A stretch of 13,864 nt of DNA, from NCBI GenBank assembly GCA_964452045.1, contig CAYVKM010000095.1:1-13864 (forward strand), given 5' to 3'. The notes below the pieces were generated by a model, which did no database searches, was not told where the DNA came from, and saw only the letters and a list, made by a program, of their open reading frames with translations. Made by a program: the position numbers and the translations under genes. Below are positions 6,666 through 13,864 of this stretch, in pieces (the stretch's first letter is position 1; each line of letters begins with the position of its first letter). This stretch comes from CAYVKM01 sp964452045 (GTDB lineage Bacteria; Calditrichota; Calditrichia; RBG-13-44-9).

Positions 6666-7439
6666 ATGCAAATTCTTAATCCGGAAGTTGACATTGAGCA
6701 CTTTTATAGACGTCTGGAAGCGGCGGATCGTAAAGTTCTATTTCTTGATTATGATGGCACATTAGCCCCTTTCCGGGAAGATCCGGATAAGGCCTTTCCT
6801 TATCCCGGTGTTCGGGAAGTTTTAAATTTGCTTATGGATAAAGATGATGTTTACCTCTGCATCATCAGTGGCCGCTGGACAAAAGATTTGATCCCGCTCC
6901 TAAACCTGAAAAAACAACCTGAAATCTGGGGCAGTCATGGTTTGGAGCGCTTACTGCCGAATGGCTCGTACGAGACTGCGCCGATGGAAAAATCTGCCCT
7001 GAAGGGATTGGCAGAAGGGCAATATTTTCTCTCATCTATCGGACTTTCTAAACGATGTGAATTAAAGCCAGGCTGCGTGGCTATTCACTGGCGTGGTTTG
7101 AGTGATAACGATGTTCAACAGATCAAATCAAGTGTAGAATCGGAGTGGCTTAATATTTCGCAGGAATATAAATTAGAATTGCGGAATTTTGATGGTGGAT
7201 TGGAACTGCGGGTTCCGGGTAGAGATAAGGGCAATGCGGTTGAAATTGTTTTATCCGAATTTGAGGATAGTTATATTGCGTCTTATCTCGGTGACGATTT
7301 AACCGATGAGGATGCCTTTCGTTCTTTGAAAGGAAAAGGATTAGGTGTGCTGGTCCGTAAAGAATTGAGGGACACGGAAGCAGACATCTGGTTGATACCA
7401 CCGGAAGAAATGATTAATTTTCTATCGAAATGGTTATAG
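6666..7439 (+). CDS. otsB: Trehalose-6-phosphate phosphatase OtsB
   Basis: OtsB removes the phosphate from trehalose-6-phosphate, completing the OtsA-OtsB route. The 257 residues fit the HAD-superfamily enzyme. Motif I is LFLDYDGTLAP (Asp28 nucleophile, Asp30 acid/base), motif II is IISGR (Ser68), motif III Lys188 lies in GRDKGNAV, and motif IV is LGDDLTDEDAF (Asp210, Asp211, Asp214). The cap domain in between carries WGSHGLE and RVPG, typical of the substrate site. The gene begins 41 bases after treT with an ATG but no obvious Shine-Dalgarno sequence, and precedes mscS by 23 bases. Its partner otsA lies two genes on, not adjacent, so a channel gene splits the pair. Confidence 0.93.
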   Translation: MQILNPEVDIEHFYRRLEAADRKVLFLDYDGTLAPFREDPDKAFPYPGVREVLNLLMDKDDVYLCIISGRWTKDLIPLLNLKKQPEIWGSHGLERLLPNGSYETAPMEKSALKGLAEGQYFLSSIGLSKRCELKPGCVAIHWRGLSDNDVQQIKSSVESEWLNISQEYKLELRNFDGGLELRVPGRDKGNAVEIVLSEFEDSYIASYLGDDLTDEDAFRSLKGKGLGVLVRKELRDTEADIWLIPPEEMINFLSKWL

Positions 7440-7447
7440 GGTAAAGT

Positions 7448-7455
7448 AAAAGGAG
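7448..7455 (+). promoter_or_regulatory. Strong ribosome binding site fixing a GTG start for mscS
   Basis: AAAAGGAG sits 7 nt before the GTG at 7463. It is among the best Shine-Dalgarno matches in the window and settles the unusual start codon of the channel gene. Confidence 0.7.
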
Positions 7456-7462
7456 ACATTCT

Positions 7463-8530
7463 GTGATTTTGGATCAAGTTTATTTTCAGAACTCGGTTAA
7501 GCAGTGGCTGTATGCTATCGGGATACTCATTGGGACTTTCATTGTGTTACGGGTGGTGTTAAGTATTATTCGGGGAAGATTAAAAAAATTGTCCAAGAAG
7601 ACCAAAACAGATATTGATGACCTCATTGTTCATCTTCTGGAAAAAGTTAAATTCTTTTTTCTGTTTTTTATTTCAGTTTATGTAGCTTCATTTTTCCTGA
7701 CACTCCCTCCTAATTTATCTTCTATCATCGGGAAAATTATTATTATCGTCTTTCTTTTGCAGGGAGCCATCTGGGGAAACAGCATTATCCGGTATTGGGT
7801 GGATCGTTATAAAAAACAAAAAATGACCGAGGATGCAGCCAGCGTAACTACTTTCACTGCTTTAGGATTTGTTTTGCAACTTGTACTCTGGTCTGTTATC
7901 CTTCTGCTTATTCTGGATAATCTGGGTGTGGATATCACTACTCTTGTGGCTGGTCTGGGTGTTGGCGGTATCGCTATTGCGCTGGCGGTTCAAAGTATTT
8001 TGGGAGACCTGTTTGCTTCACTTTCCATTGTCCTGGATAAGCCATTTGTGATTGGGGATTTTATTATTGTTGATAATTTTCTGGGATCGGTGGAACATAT
8101 CGGATTGAAAACAACCCGTCTTCGCAGTCTCTCCGGAGAGCAGCTGGTTTTTTCGAACACCGATCTGCTTAAAAGCCGCATCCGTAATTATAAAAGGATG
8201 TATGAACGCCGGGTTTTATTCGCCATCGGTGTAGTTTATCAAACTTCACTGGAAGCCCTAAAAGCGATACCTGAATACATCAAGACCATTATTGAGAAGG
8301 AAGAACTGGTGCGATTCGACCGAGCTCATTTTAAGGGGTATGGAGATTTTTCCCTGAATTTTGAGATCGTTTTTTGGGTAAAAAGTCCGGATTACAATGT
8401 CTACATGGATATACAACAACGAATTAATTTGGAGATATTCAAAAAATTTCAGGAAGAAAACATCGAGTTTGCCTATCCCACGCAAACCCTTTTTGTTAAC
8501 CGGGAGAACCAGGGAGAAAAAACAAAATAA
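7463..8530 (+). CDS. MscS-family small-conductance mechanosensitive channel
   Basis: This is a membrane channel that opens under tension to release solutes on hypo-osmotic shock. The 355 residues show about five hydrophobic segments (roughly 15-36, 63-81, 89-109, 133-153 and 158-180), two more than E. coli MscS. The last is the pore helix: LVAGLGVGGIAIALAVQ with its Gly/Ala pattern, then ILGDLFASLSIVLDKPF and IGDFIIV, the family signature. The cytoplasmic beta domain follows (LRSLSGEQLVFSNTDLL), ending near FAYPTQTLFV. The start is GTG with a strong ribosome binding site. It sits between otsB and otsA, with 23 and 15 bases to its neighbours. The context implies release of trehalose or other solutes when osmolarity falls; its true conductance and selectivity cannot be read from sequence. 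Confidence 0.92.
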   Translation: MILDQVYFQNSVKQWLYAIGILIGTFIVLRVVLSIIRGRLKKLSKKTKTDIDDLIVHLLEKVKFFFLFFISVYVASFFLTLPPNLSSIIGKIIIIVFLLQGAIWGNSIIRYWVDRYKKQKMTEDAASVTTFTALGFVLQLVLWSVILLLILDNLGVDITTLVAGLGVGGIAIALAVQSILGDLFASLSIVLDKPFVIGDFIIVDNFLGSVEHIGLKTTRLRSLSGEQLVFSNTDLLKSRIRNYKRMYERRVLFAIGVVYQTSLEALKAIPEYIKTIIEKEELVRFDRAHFKGYGDFSLNFEIVFWVKSPDYNVYMDIQQRINLEIFKKFQEENIEFAYPTQTLFVNRENQGEKTK

Positions 8531-8545
8531 AGAAATGGAAAAGTT

Positions 8546-10030
8546 GTGGAGAAATCAGATCCATCAAATAGCCGTCTGGTAATTGTTTCGAACCGTTTAC
8601 CGGTAATAATCTCAAAAAAGCATGGTAAGGAATGGCAAATCGAATCTGGTTCGGGGGGATTGGTAACGGCTTTAGCGCCGGTATTAAAAGACCGGGGAGG
8701 TTTATGGATTGGCTGGCCGGGAAATTTAGTGGAAGACGAGGTGGATTCCGCAGCCCTTTTGGAAAGTCAATCCAAAGACATAGGTTATGCTTTAAAATCG
8801 GTTGAGTTAAACCGTTCCGAAGTTGAGAATTATTATAAGGGATTTGCCAATGAGATCATCTGGCCGCTGTTTCACGACTTTATAGCCTATTGTAATTTTA
8901 ATCCGGATTACTGGACAGCATATCAATCGGTGAACCGCAAATTTGCAAAAGTTATTGTGGAAAACCTTCAACCTTCGGATTTTATCTGGATCCATGATTA
9001 TCACCTCATCGGGGTTGGTGAAGAGCTGCGAAAAATGGGGGTTAAAAACAGAATTGGATTTTTTCTTCATATTCCCTTTCCGCCAACCGATATTTTTGTG
9101 CGTCTTCCCTGGCGATTTCAAATCCTGCATTCATTACTAGAGTACGATTTGATCGGACTGCAGTCCTTTCGAGAGCGACGAAATTTTTTGCAGGCAATTC
9201 GGACCTTCGTGCAGGATACCCGTGGAATCGGAAAAGGTCCTGTTATAAAAATGAAAGTCCGGGAAAAAGAGATCCGGATCGGGGTTTTCCCGATCAGTAT
9301 CGATTTTGAAGAATTTGCTCAGATGGCAGCTTCGCAGGAGGTTTCGGATCGGGCCTGGTATATCCATGAGGATTACCGGGAACAGAAAATAATTTTCGGT
9401 GTGGACCGCCTGGATTATACCAAAGGTATTCCAGAGCGTTTGAAGGCGTATCAGAATGCACTCCGCCGTTATCCCGAATTGTGTAAGAATACAACCCTTA
9501 TTCAGGTTGTTGTTCCCAGCCGTAGAGATATTCCTCAGTATGTAAGCCTGCTGGAAGAGATTGAACGTCTGGTTGGAGAAATAAACGGTGAATTCACTCA
9601 ACCGGGATGGGTGCCCATTCATTATATTTATCGTAATTTGGATCGAACTGAACTGCTGGCCTATTATCGTATGGCCGAACTCGCATTTATTACCCCGCTT
9701 AAGGATGGAATGAATCTGGTAGCCAAAGAATACTGTGCCTGTAACCTGGAATTAAGTGGCGTGCTGATTATGAGCGAGTTTGCCGGATCGGTTGCCCAAT
9801 TCCAAAAAGCGGCCTTACTGGTTAATCCGCATGATATTGAAGGTATGGCAGATGCGATTCATCGGGCAATTAATTTACCCCTGAACGAGCGGAACTGGCG
9901 GATGAAGCGACTGCGCGCTTCAGTCCGGAAACAAAATATTTTCTGGTGGGTGGATTCTTTTCTGGAAGCAGCTATTTCCAAAAGTTTAAATAACTTCCCC
10001 AGATTAGAAGATTATATTCCGCAAAAGTAA
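8546..10030 (+). CDS. otsA: Trehalose-6-phosphate synthase OtsA (GT20)
   Basis: OtsA transfers glucose from a nucleotide sugar to glucose-6-phosphate, giving trehalose-6-phosphate for OtsB. The 494 residues fit the bacterial enzyme. Motifs in order are LVIVSNRLPV (11-20), SGGLVTAL with the Gly-Gly loop (36-43), GLWIGWPG, WPLFHDF, WIHDYHL (148-154), FFLHIPFPP, the catalytic-domain VDRLDYTKG (Arg288, Lys293) and PLKDGMNLVAKEY (Asp387, Glu395). The start is GTG at 8546, preceded by GGA about 6 nt upstream; the frame closes upstream at the mscS stop (8528-8530) and no ATG is available, so GTG is the only sensible start. The 15-base gap to mscS shows operon membership. It is the last gene of the trehalose operon; 192 gene-free bases follow. 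The donor (UDP- or ADP-glucose) cannot be told by eye. Confidence 0.95.
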   Translation: MEKSDPSNSRLVIVSNRLPVIISKKHGKEWQIESGSGGLVTALAPVLKDRGGLWIGWPGNLVEDEVDSAALLESQSKDIGYALKSVELNRSEVENYYKGFANEIIWPLFHDFIAYCNFNPDYWTAYQSVNRKFAKVIVENLQPSDFIWIHDYHLIGVGEELRKMGVKNRIGFFLHIPFPPTDIFVRLPWRFQILHSLLEYDLIGLQSFRERRNFLQAIRTFVQDTRGIGKGPVIKMKVREKEIRIGVFPISIDFEEFAQMAASQEVSDRAWYIHEDYREQKIIFGVDRLDYTKGIPERLKAYQNALRRYPELCKNTTLIQVVVPSRRDIPQYVSLLEEIERLVGEINGEFTQPGWVPIHYIYRNLDRTELLAYYRMAELAFITPLKDGMNLVAKEYCACNLELSGVLIMSEFAGSVAQFQKAALLVNPHDIEGMADAIHRAINLPLNERNWRMKRLRASVRKQNIFWWVDSFLEAAISKSLNNFPRLEDYIPQK

Positions 10031-10222
10031 ATAAACCTCTTCACTGGTTAACCAACCGCTAAAAGGATTTTGCAGAAGTCTGATTTGATTGTAAATTAAA
10101 AATCTTAAAAAGTACACGCACATTCCTGATCCATTAAGTTAAATAGGTTTAAAAATTCATCTGTTTTTCATTTTTCTATTTTACCATTAAAATGATATAA
10201 AATAAAAAGAGAGGATATTTAC
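10031..10222. other. Intergenic space between otsA and tkt
   Basis: These 192 AT-rich bases hold no open frame of note. The perfect 10-base palindrome TGGTTAACCA at 10045-10054 is too short and has no T-run, so it is not a terminator. A TATAAA at 10196-10201 lies so close to the tkt ribosome binding site that it is a doubtful -10. The tkt promoter is probably here, but I cannot place it. Confidence 0.4.
10209..10215 (+). promoter_or_regulatory. Ribosome binding site of tkt
   Basis: GAGAGGA lies 7 nt before the ATG at 10223, supporting that start. Confidence 0.6.
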
Positions 10223-12241
10223 ATGCCTAATCTGAACAAGATGCCAATAGAAGAATTAACTATTAATACCATTCGTACTCTGGCAATAGATGCGGTTCAG
10301 AAAGCAAACTCCGGGCATCCCGGTGCGCCCATGGCCCTGGCACCATTAGCCTATGTACTATGGAAAAAGTTTCTCCGGATGAATCCAAAAAATCCGCACT
10401 GGTTAAACCGGGATCGGTTTGTCTTGTCCAATGGTCATGCCTCAATGCTATTATATGCCATGCTCTATCTGTCCGGATATGATGTTTCCTTAGAGGACCT
10501 AAAAAATTTCCGGCAATGGGAGAGTATCACGCCCGGTCATCCCGAGTACGGTTTAACCCCGGGTGTTGAGACCACCACTGGACCGCTTGGGCAGGGATTT
10601 ATGAATGGGGTAGGAATGGCGATTGCCGAAGCTCATCTGGCAGCCCGATTCAACCGGGGTGATTATAAGATTATTGATCACCATACTTACGCATTTTGTA
10701 GTGACGGCGATCTGATGGAAGGGGCTTCTCATGAAGCTGCTTCTATAGCTGGCCATCTGGGATTGGGCAAATTGATTTACTTTTATGATGATAATCATAT
10801 CAGCATCGAAGGACCAACCGAGATTTCTTATTCCGATGATGTAGCAAAGCGTTTCGGGGGTTACCACTGGCATGTTCAAAATATCGGGGATAATGCCAAT
10901 AATCTGAAAATGATTGAAGAAGCGATTATCAATGCGCAAAAGGAAAAAAGTAAACCCTCCCTCATTATAGTGAGATCGCATATTGGTTATGGTGCACCAA
11001 ATTTACAGGATACCCCGGAGGCGCATGGTTCTCCCTTAGGCGAAGAGGAAATAAAGTTGACTAAAAAGTTTTATGGCTGGCCGGAAAATGAAAAATTTCT
11101 GGTGCCGGCAAAAGCCCTGAATCATATGCATGAACTTATTTCGAAGGGTAAAGAGCTTGAAGAGGACTGGAATAAAAAATTCGATCGGTATCGTAAGGAA
11201 TACCCGGATTTAACCAAAGGACTGGAGGAGGCGCTCAGCGGTAAGTTACCCAAAGGGTGGGATGCTGATATTCCCAGGTTTGAGGCGTCCGAAGGTTCCA
11301 TTGCCACCAGATCTGCCTCGTCCAAGGTTATCAATGCTTTTGCCCCAAAAATCCCCTGGTTGATCGGTGGAAGCGGAGATTTAGCACCGTCCACTAAAAC
11401 TTTGATCAAAGGTACGGAATATATTCAGAAAGATAATTATGACAACCGGAATATTGCCTGGGGAATTCGCGAGCATGGCATGTGCTCAGTTGCCTCAGGT
11501 ATCGCCCTGCATGGTGGCATTCGGCCATTTGTTTCCACATTTTTTGTGTTTACCGATTATGCCCGACCGGGAATACGTCTGGCCGCCCTGATGGGTTTAC
11601 CGAATATTTACGTGATGACCCATGATTCGATTGGTCTGGGTGAGGACGGTCCGACCCATCAGCCGATTGAACATCTGGTGTCCTTGCGGGCTATGCCGAA
11701 TTTGCATATCATCCGTCCGGCGGATGCCAATGAAACGGCCTATGCCTGGCGGGCGGCAATGGAACGCATGGATGGACCGACCATGCTGGTTCTCAGCCGG
11801 CAAAATCTGCCGATCATTGATCAATCTAAATACGGTTCGGCTAAAGGTGTTTTCAAAGGGGCCTATATATTATCCCCGGAAAAAGGTAAGAAGCCTGAGG
11901 TTATTCTCATGGCTACCGGTTCCGAAGTTCAGTTGATTATTGAAGCACAGAAAAAATTATGGGAGATGGATATTGATAGCCGGGCAGTCAGTTTTCCCAG
12001 TTGGGAGCTGTTCCGGGAGCAAAGCAATTCATACCAGGAGGAAGTAATGCCACCGGAGGTAAAAAACCGGGTCGCAATTGAGGCGGGGTCTCCCCTTGGC
12101 TGGCGGGAATGGGTCGGGGAGAAGGGGAAAATTATTGGTATCACCCGGTTTGGTGCCAGTGCACCGTATCAGGAGATTTATAAAAACTACAGGTTAACAG
12201 CAGAAGAAATTATTAAAACAGTTAAGAAGATGCTTAAATAA
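10223..12241 (+). CDS. tkt: Transketolase
   Basis: Transketolase is a thiamine-diphosphate enzyme that moves two-carbon ketol units between sugar phosphates in the non-oxidative pentose phosphate pathway. At 672 residues it is a full-length, single-chain type. The N-terminal domain has NSGHPGAPM (His32), LSNGHASMLLY, TTGPLGQG and the ThDP/metal motif SDGDLMEG (160-167) to DDN (189-191), here with Ser in place of the first Gly of the usual GDG. The pyrimidine domain has GGSGDLAPS and IREHGM, with Glu417 as the cofactor-activating glutamate, then VSTFFVFTDYARP and THDSIGLGEDGPTHQP. The C-terminal domain is also present. The ATG has a good ribosome binding site. It lies 46 bases before the transaldolase gene, so the two probably form a pentose phosphate operon. 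Confidence 0.97.
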   Translation: MPNLNKMPIEELTINTIRTLAIDAVQKANSGHPGAPMALAPLAYVLWKKFLRMNPKNPHWLNRDRFVLSNGHASMLLYAMLYLSGYDVSLEDLKNFRQWESITPGHPEYGLTPGVETTTGPLGQGFMNGVGMAIAEAHLAARFNRGDYKIIDHHTYAFCSDGDLMEGASHEAASIAGHLGLGKLIYFYDDNHISIEGPTEISYSDDVAKRFGGYHWHVQNIGDNANNLKMIEEAIINAQKEKSKPSLIIVRSHIGYGAPNLQDTPEAHGSPLGEEEIKLTKKFYGWPENEKFLVPAKALNHMHELISKGKELEEDWNKKFDRYRKEYPDLTKGLEEALSGKLPKGWDADIPRFEASEGSIATRSASSKVINAFAPKIPWLIGGSGDLAPSTKTLIKGTEYIQKDNYDNRNIAWGIREHGMCSVASGIALHGGIRPFVSTFFVFTDYARPGIRLAALMGLPNIYVMTHDSIGLGEDGPTHQPIEHLVSLRAMPNLHIIRPADANETAYAWRAAMERMDGPTMLVLSRQNLPIIDQSKYGSAKGVFKGAYILSPEKGKKPEVILMATGSEVQLIIEAQKKLWEMDIDSRAVSFPSWELFREQSNSYQEEVMPPEVKNRVAIEAGSPLGWREWVGEKGKIIGITRFGASAPYQEIYKNYRLTAEEIIKTVKKMLK

Positions 12242-12274
12242 TATTCGAGAAAAAATTTTAATAAATTCAAGCAT

Positions 12275-12282
12275 AAAAGGAG
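12275..12282 (+). promoter_or_regulatory. Ribosome binding site of tal
   Basis: AAAAGGAG is placed 5 nt before the ATG at 12288, a strong match that fixes the start. Confidence 0.65.
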
Positions 12283-12287
12283 CATTT

Positions 12288-13415
12288 ATGAATCCGCTAT
12301 TGGAGTTAATAAATCATGGTCAAAGTTACTGGATAGATAATCTTTCCCGTCATATGATTGTCAGCGGTGAATTAAAGAAACGGGTAACTGATGAGGGATT
12401 GCGGGGTATAACTTCAAACCCCAGTATTTTTGATAAGGCGATTACTAAAAGCAATGACTATGATGGCCAGATCAAGGAATTAACCAAAGTGGGCAATAAT
12501 GTTAAGGAAATTTATGATGCTCTAACAGTCAAAGATCTGCAGGATGCCTGTGATATTTTGAGACCGGTGTTCGAAGAATCCGAAGGATTGGATGGCTTTG
12601 TAAGCCTGGAGGTTTCGCCCTATCTGGCAAGGCATACTACCGAAACCATGGATGAAGCGCGTCGGTTGTTTAAAGCAGTGAACCGTCCCAATTGTCTTAT
12701 CAAAATTCCCGGTACCAAAGAAGGTGCACCGGCCATCGAGCAAATGTTGTATGAAGGAATTAATATAAATATTACCCTACTTTTTTCCATTCAAAATTAT
12801 GAGAATGTTGCCCGGGCATATACCAGGGCGCTGGAAAGACGACTGAAAGAAAAGAAGGGAATTGGTACGATTTCATCGGTCGCCAGTTTTTTTATCAGCC
12901 GAATCGATGTTCTGGTGGATGAATTGCTTCAGCACCGAATCATTCCCGGAGGAGATTCCCGGAAATACAAAAAGGCCAGTGATTTGCTTGGCACTGCCGG
13001 GATTGCCAGCGGAAAGATTGCCTACCAGAGTTTCAAGAAAATATTTTCCGGACCAAACTGGGAAAAGCTGGAAAAAGCCGGTGCCCGGGTCCAGCGTCCG
13101 TTATGGGCCAGCACCAGCACCAAAAATCCAAATTATAGTGACGTGATGTATGTGGAACCGTTTATCGGACCATCCACAGTAAACACCATGCCGGAACAGA
13201 CTATTGCGGCGTTTGCGGATCACGGTAAAATTGTCCCGGATTCGGTGGAGGAGAATCTGGAGGCTGCCCGGACAAATTTCGGACAGTTGGCCGAGCTGGG
13301 CATTGATATCGATTATGTAACCCAGCGATTGGAAGATGAGGGCATTCAGAAATTTATTGAACCTTATGATGCGTTATTGAAAAATCTGGAAGAGAAAAGT
13401 CAAAAATTCCAATAA
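12288..13415 (+). CDS. tal: Transaldolase
   Basis: Transaldolase moves a dihydroxyacetone unit from sedoheptulose-7-phosphate to glyceraldehyde-3-phosphate through a Schiff base. At 375 residues it belongs to the longer transaldolase type seen in actinobacteria and cyanobacteria, not the short 210-220 residue form. Motifs are GLRGITSNPSIFDKAI (37-52), VSLEVSPYLA with its Glu and Asp-region pocket residues, CLIKIPGTKEG with Lys139 as the Schiff-base lysine, INITLLFSIQNY (160-171) and SVASFFISRID (197-207). It stands alone here and is not fused to glucose-6-phosphate isomerase. It is paired with tkt, together giving the sugar-rearranging half of the pentose phosphate pathway. Its TAA stop is in frame with the following oxidoreductase gene, which begins within a few bases. 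Confidence 0.96.
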   Translation: MNPLLELINHGQSYWIDNLSRHMIVSGELKKRVTDEGLRGITSNPSIFDKAITKSNDYDGQIKELTKVGNNVKEIYDALTVKDLQDACDILRPVFEESEGLDGFVSLEVSPYLARHTTETMDEARRLFKAVNRPNCLIKIPGTKEGAPAIEQMLYEGININITLLFSIQNYENVARAYTRALERRLKEKKGIGTISSVASFFISRIDVLVDELLQHRIIPGGDSRKYKKASDLLGTAGIASGKIAYQSFKKIFSGPNWEKLEKAGARVQRPLWASTSTKNPNYSDVMYVEPFIGPSTVNTMPEQTIAAFADHGKIVPDSVEENLEAARTNFGQLAELGIDIDYVTQRLEDEGIQKFIEPYDALLKNLEEKSQKFQ

Positions 13416-13424
13416 GGTCTATCC

Positions 13425-13864
13425 ATCCAAAAGAGATCAAAGAATAACAAATATGATGCGGTGATTGTTGGGTCGGGTCCCAATGGTCTGGCAGCGGCGA
13501 TCACCCTGGCCAATGCCGGTCGTTCCGTTTTGGTTTGTGAGGCCCGAAAATCGGTAGGCGGTGGAATGCGGTCTGCAGAACTTACCCTGCCCGGTTTTGT
13601 CCATGATGTCTGCTCGGCTATACACCCTCTGGCCATTGCCTCTCCATTTTTCAGACAACTTCCCTTAGATGAGTTTGGATTAGAGTGGATTCGTCCAACC
13701 ATTCCATTGGCTCACCCGCTGGATGATGGTTCGGCGGTGGTTCTGACCAGATCGGTTGAAGAAACTGCCCAAAACCTGGATAAAGCGGATGCATCCAAAT
13801 ATCAGAATCTGATGGAGAACTTTGTCAAACAATCAAATATTTTATTCCAGGAAATACTGGGACC
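13425..13864 (+). CDS. Phytoene-dehydrogenase-like NAD(P)/FAD-dependent oxidoreductase (3' truncated; start uncertain)
   Basis: The frame runs off the window. Its opening reads KYDAVIVGSGPNGLAAAI, the dinucleotide-binding beta-alpha-beta of COG1233-type flavoproteins (phytoene desaturase relatives). ARKSVGGGMRSAELTLPGF, the second family signature, and VCSAIHPLAIASP follow. No ATG, GTG or TTG lies in frame between the tal stop (13413-13415) and the KYDA codons (13449-13460). One option is a rare ATC start at 13425, which has AAGG (13414-13417) 7 nt upstream and would give a normal-length N-terminus; I used this. The other is GTG at 13461, which has no ribosome binding site and cuts into the first beta-strand. 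A base error in an original ATG is also possible. The substrate is unknown: carotenoid, retinoid or another hydrophobic molecule. Confidence 0.8.
   Translation, partial: MQKRSKNNKYDAVIVGSGPNGLAAAITLANAGRSVLVCEARKSVGGGMRSAELTLPGFVHDVCSAIHPLAIASPFFRQLPLDEFGLEWIRPTIPLAHPLDDGSAVVLTRSVEETAQNLDKADASKYQNLMENFVKQSNILFQEILG

Noticed and set aside
9137..9622. 161-codon open frame on the minus strand
   Set aside because: It lies wholly inside otsA, has no recognisable protein features, and is explained as a shadow of a strong coding frame. The same holds for minus-strand frames at 1732-2169, 8807-9130 and 10553-10981.
10045..10054. Palindrome TGGTTAACCA as a terminator or operator
   Set aside because: It is a single short symmetric site with no loop, T-run or second copy; chance is likely.

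Overview
The window reads as the chromosome of a moderately AT-rich bacterium. Genes are dense, Shine-Dalgarno sites are clear (for example AAAAGGAG), and there is one near-consensus sigma70-type promoter. No RNA gene, mobile element or CRISPR array was seen. The genes do not fix the lineage. Clear Shine-Dalgarno sites argue mildly against typical Bacteroidota. TreT, EgtB/EgtD and DUF5752-like genes together would fit an environmental, perhaps uncultured phylum (FCB-related or Desulfobacterota-like); this is a guess.

Region 1 (1-3348, + strand) concerns redox and thiol chemistry. It holds the 3' part of an RclA/mercuric-reductase-like flavoprotein, then an ergothioneine-type pair: egtB (sulfoxide synthase) and egtD (histidine N-methyltransferase). 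egtB is interrupted: an in-frame TAA at 1131-1133 splits a good N-terminus with its own ribosome binding site from the rest of the gene. Region 2 (3361-4431, - strand) is a fold-type III PLP enzyme of the D-threonine aldolase / D-serine dehydratase family, converging on egtD with 12 bases between the stops. It has a near-perfect promoter at 4530-4558.

Region 3 (4692-10030, + strand) is a compact trehalose and osmotic-stress operon: a duplicated-domain DUF5752-like protein, treT (trehalose from NDP-glucose and glucose), otsB (trehalose-6-phosphate phosphatase), an MscS-type channel, and otsA (trehalose-6-phosphate synthase). It therefore encodes two independent routes to trehalose, with a tension-gated channel gene between the two Ots genes.

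Region 4 (10223-13864, + strand) is central carbon metabolism: transketolase and transaldolase, the non-oxidative pentose phosphate core. These are followed by the 5' part of a phytoene-dehydrogenase-like FAD oxidoreductase, which has no ordinary start codon where its family homology begins.

Together the genes suggest a stress-adapted cell with a low-molecular-weight thiol antioxidant, a flavin reductase, and compatible-solute synthesis and release, next to the sugar-phosphate interconversion genes. The points most worth a second look are the broken egtB, the DUF5752-TreT pairing, the PLP enzyme beside an egt pair that lacks a visible lyase, and the missing start codon at the 3' edge.
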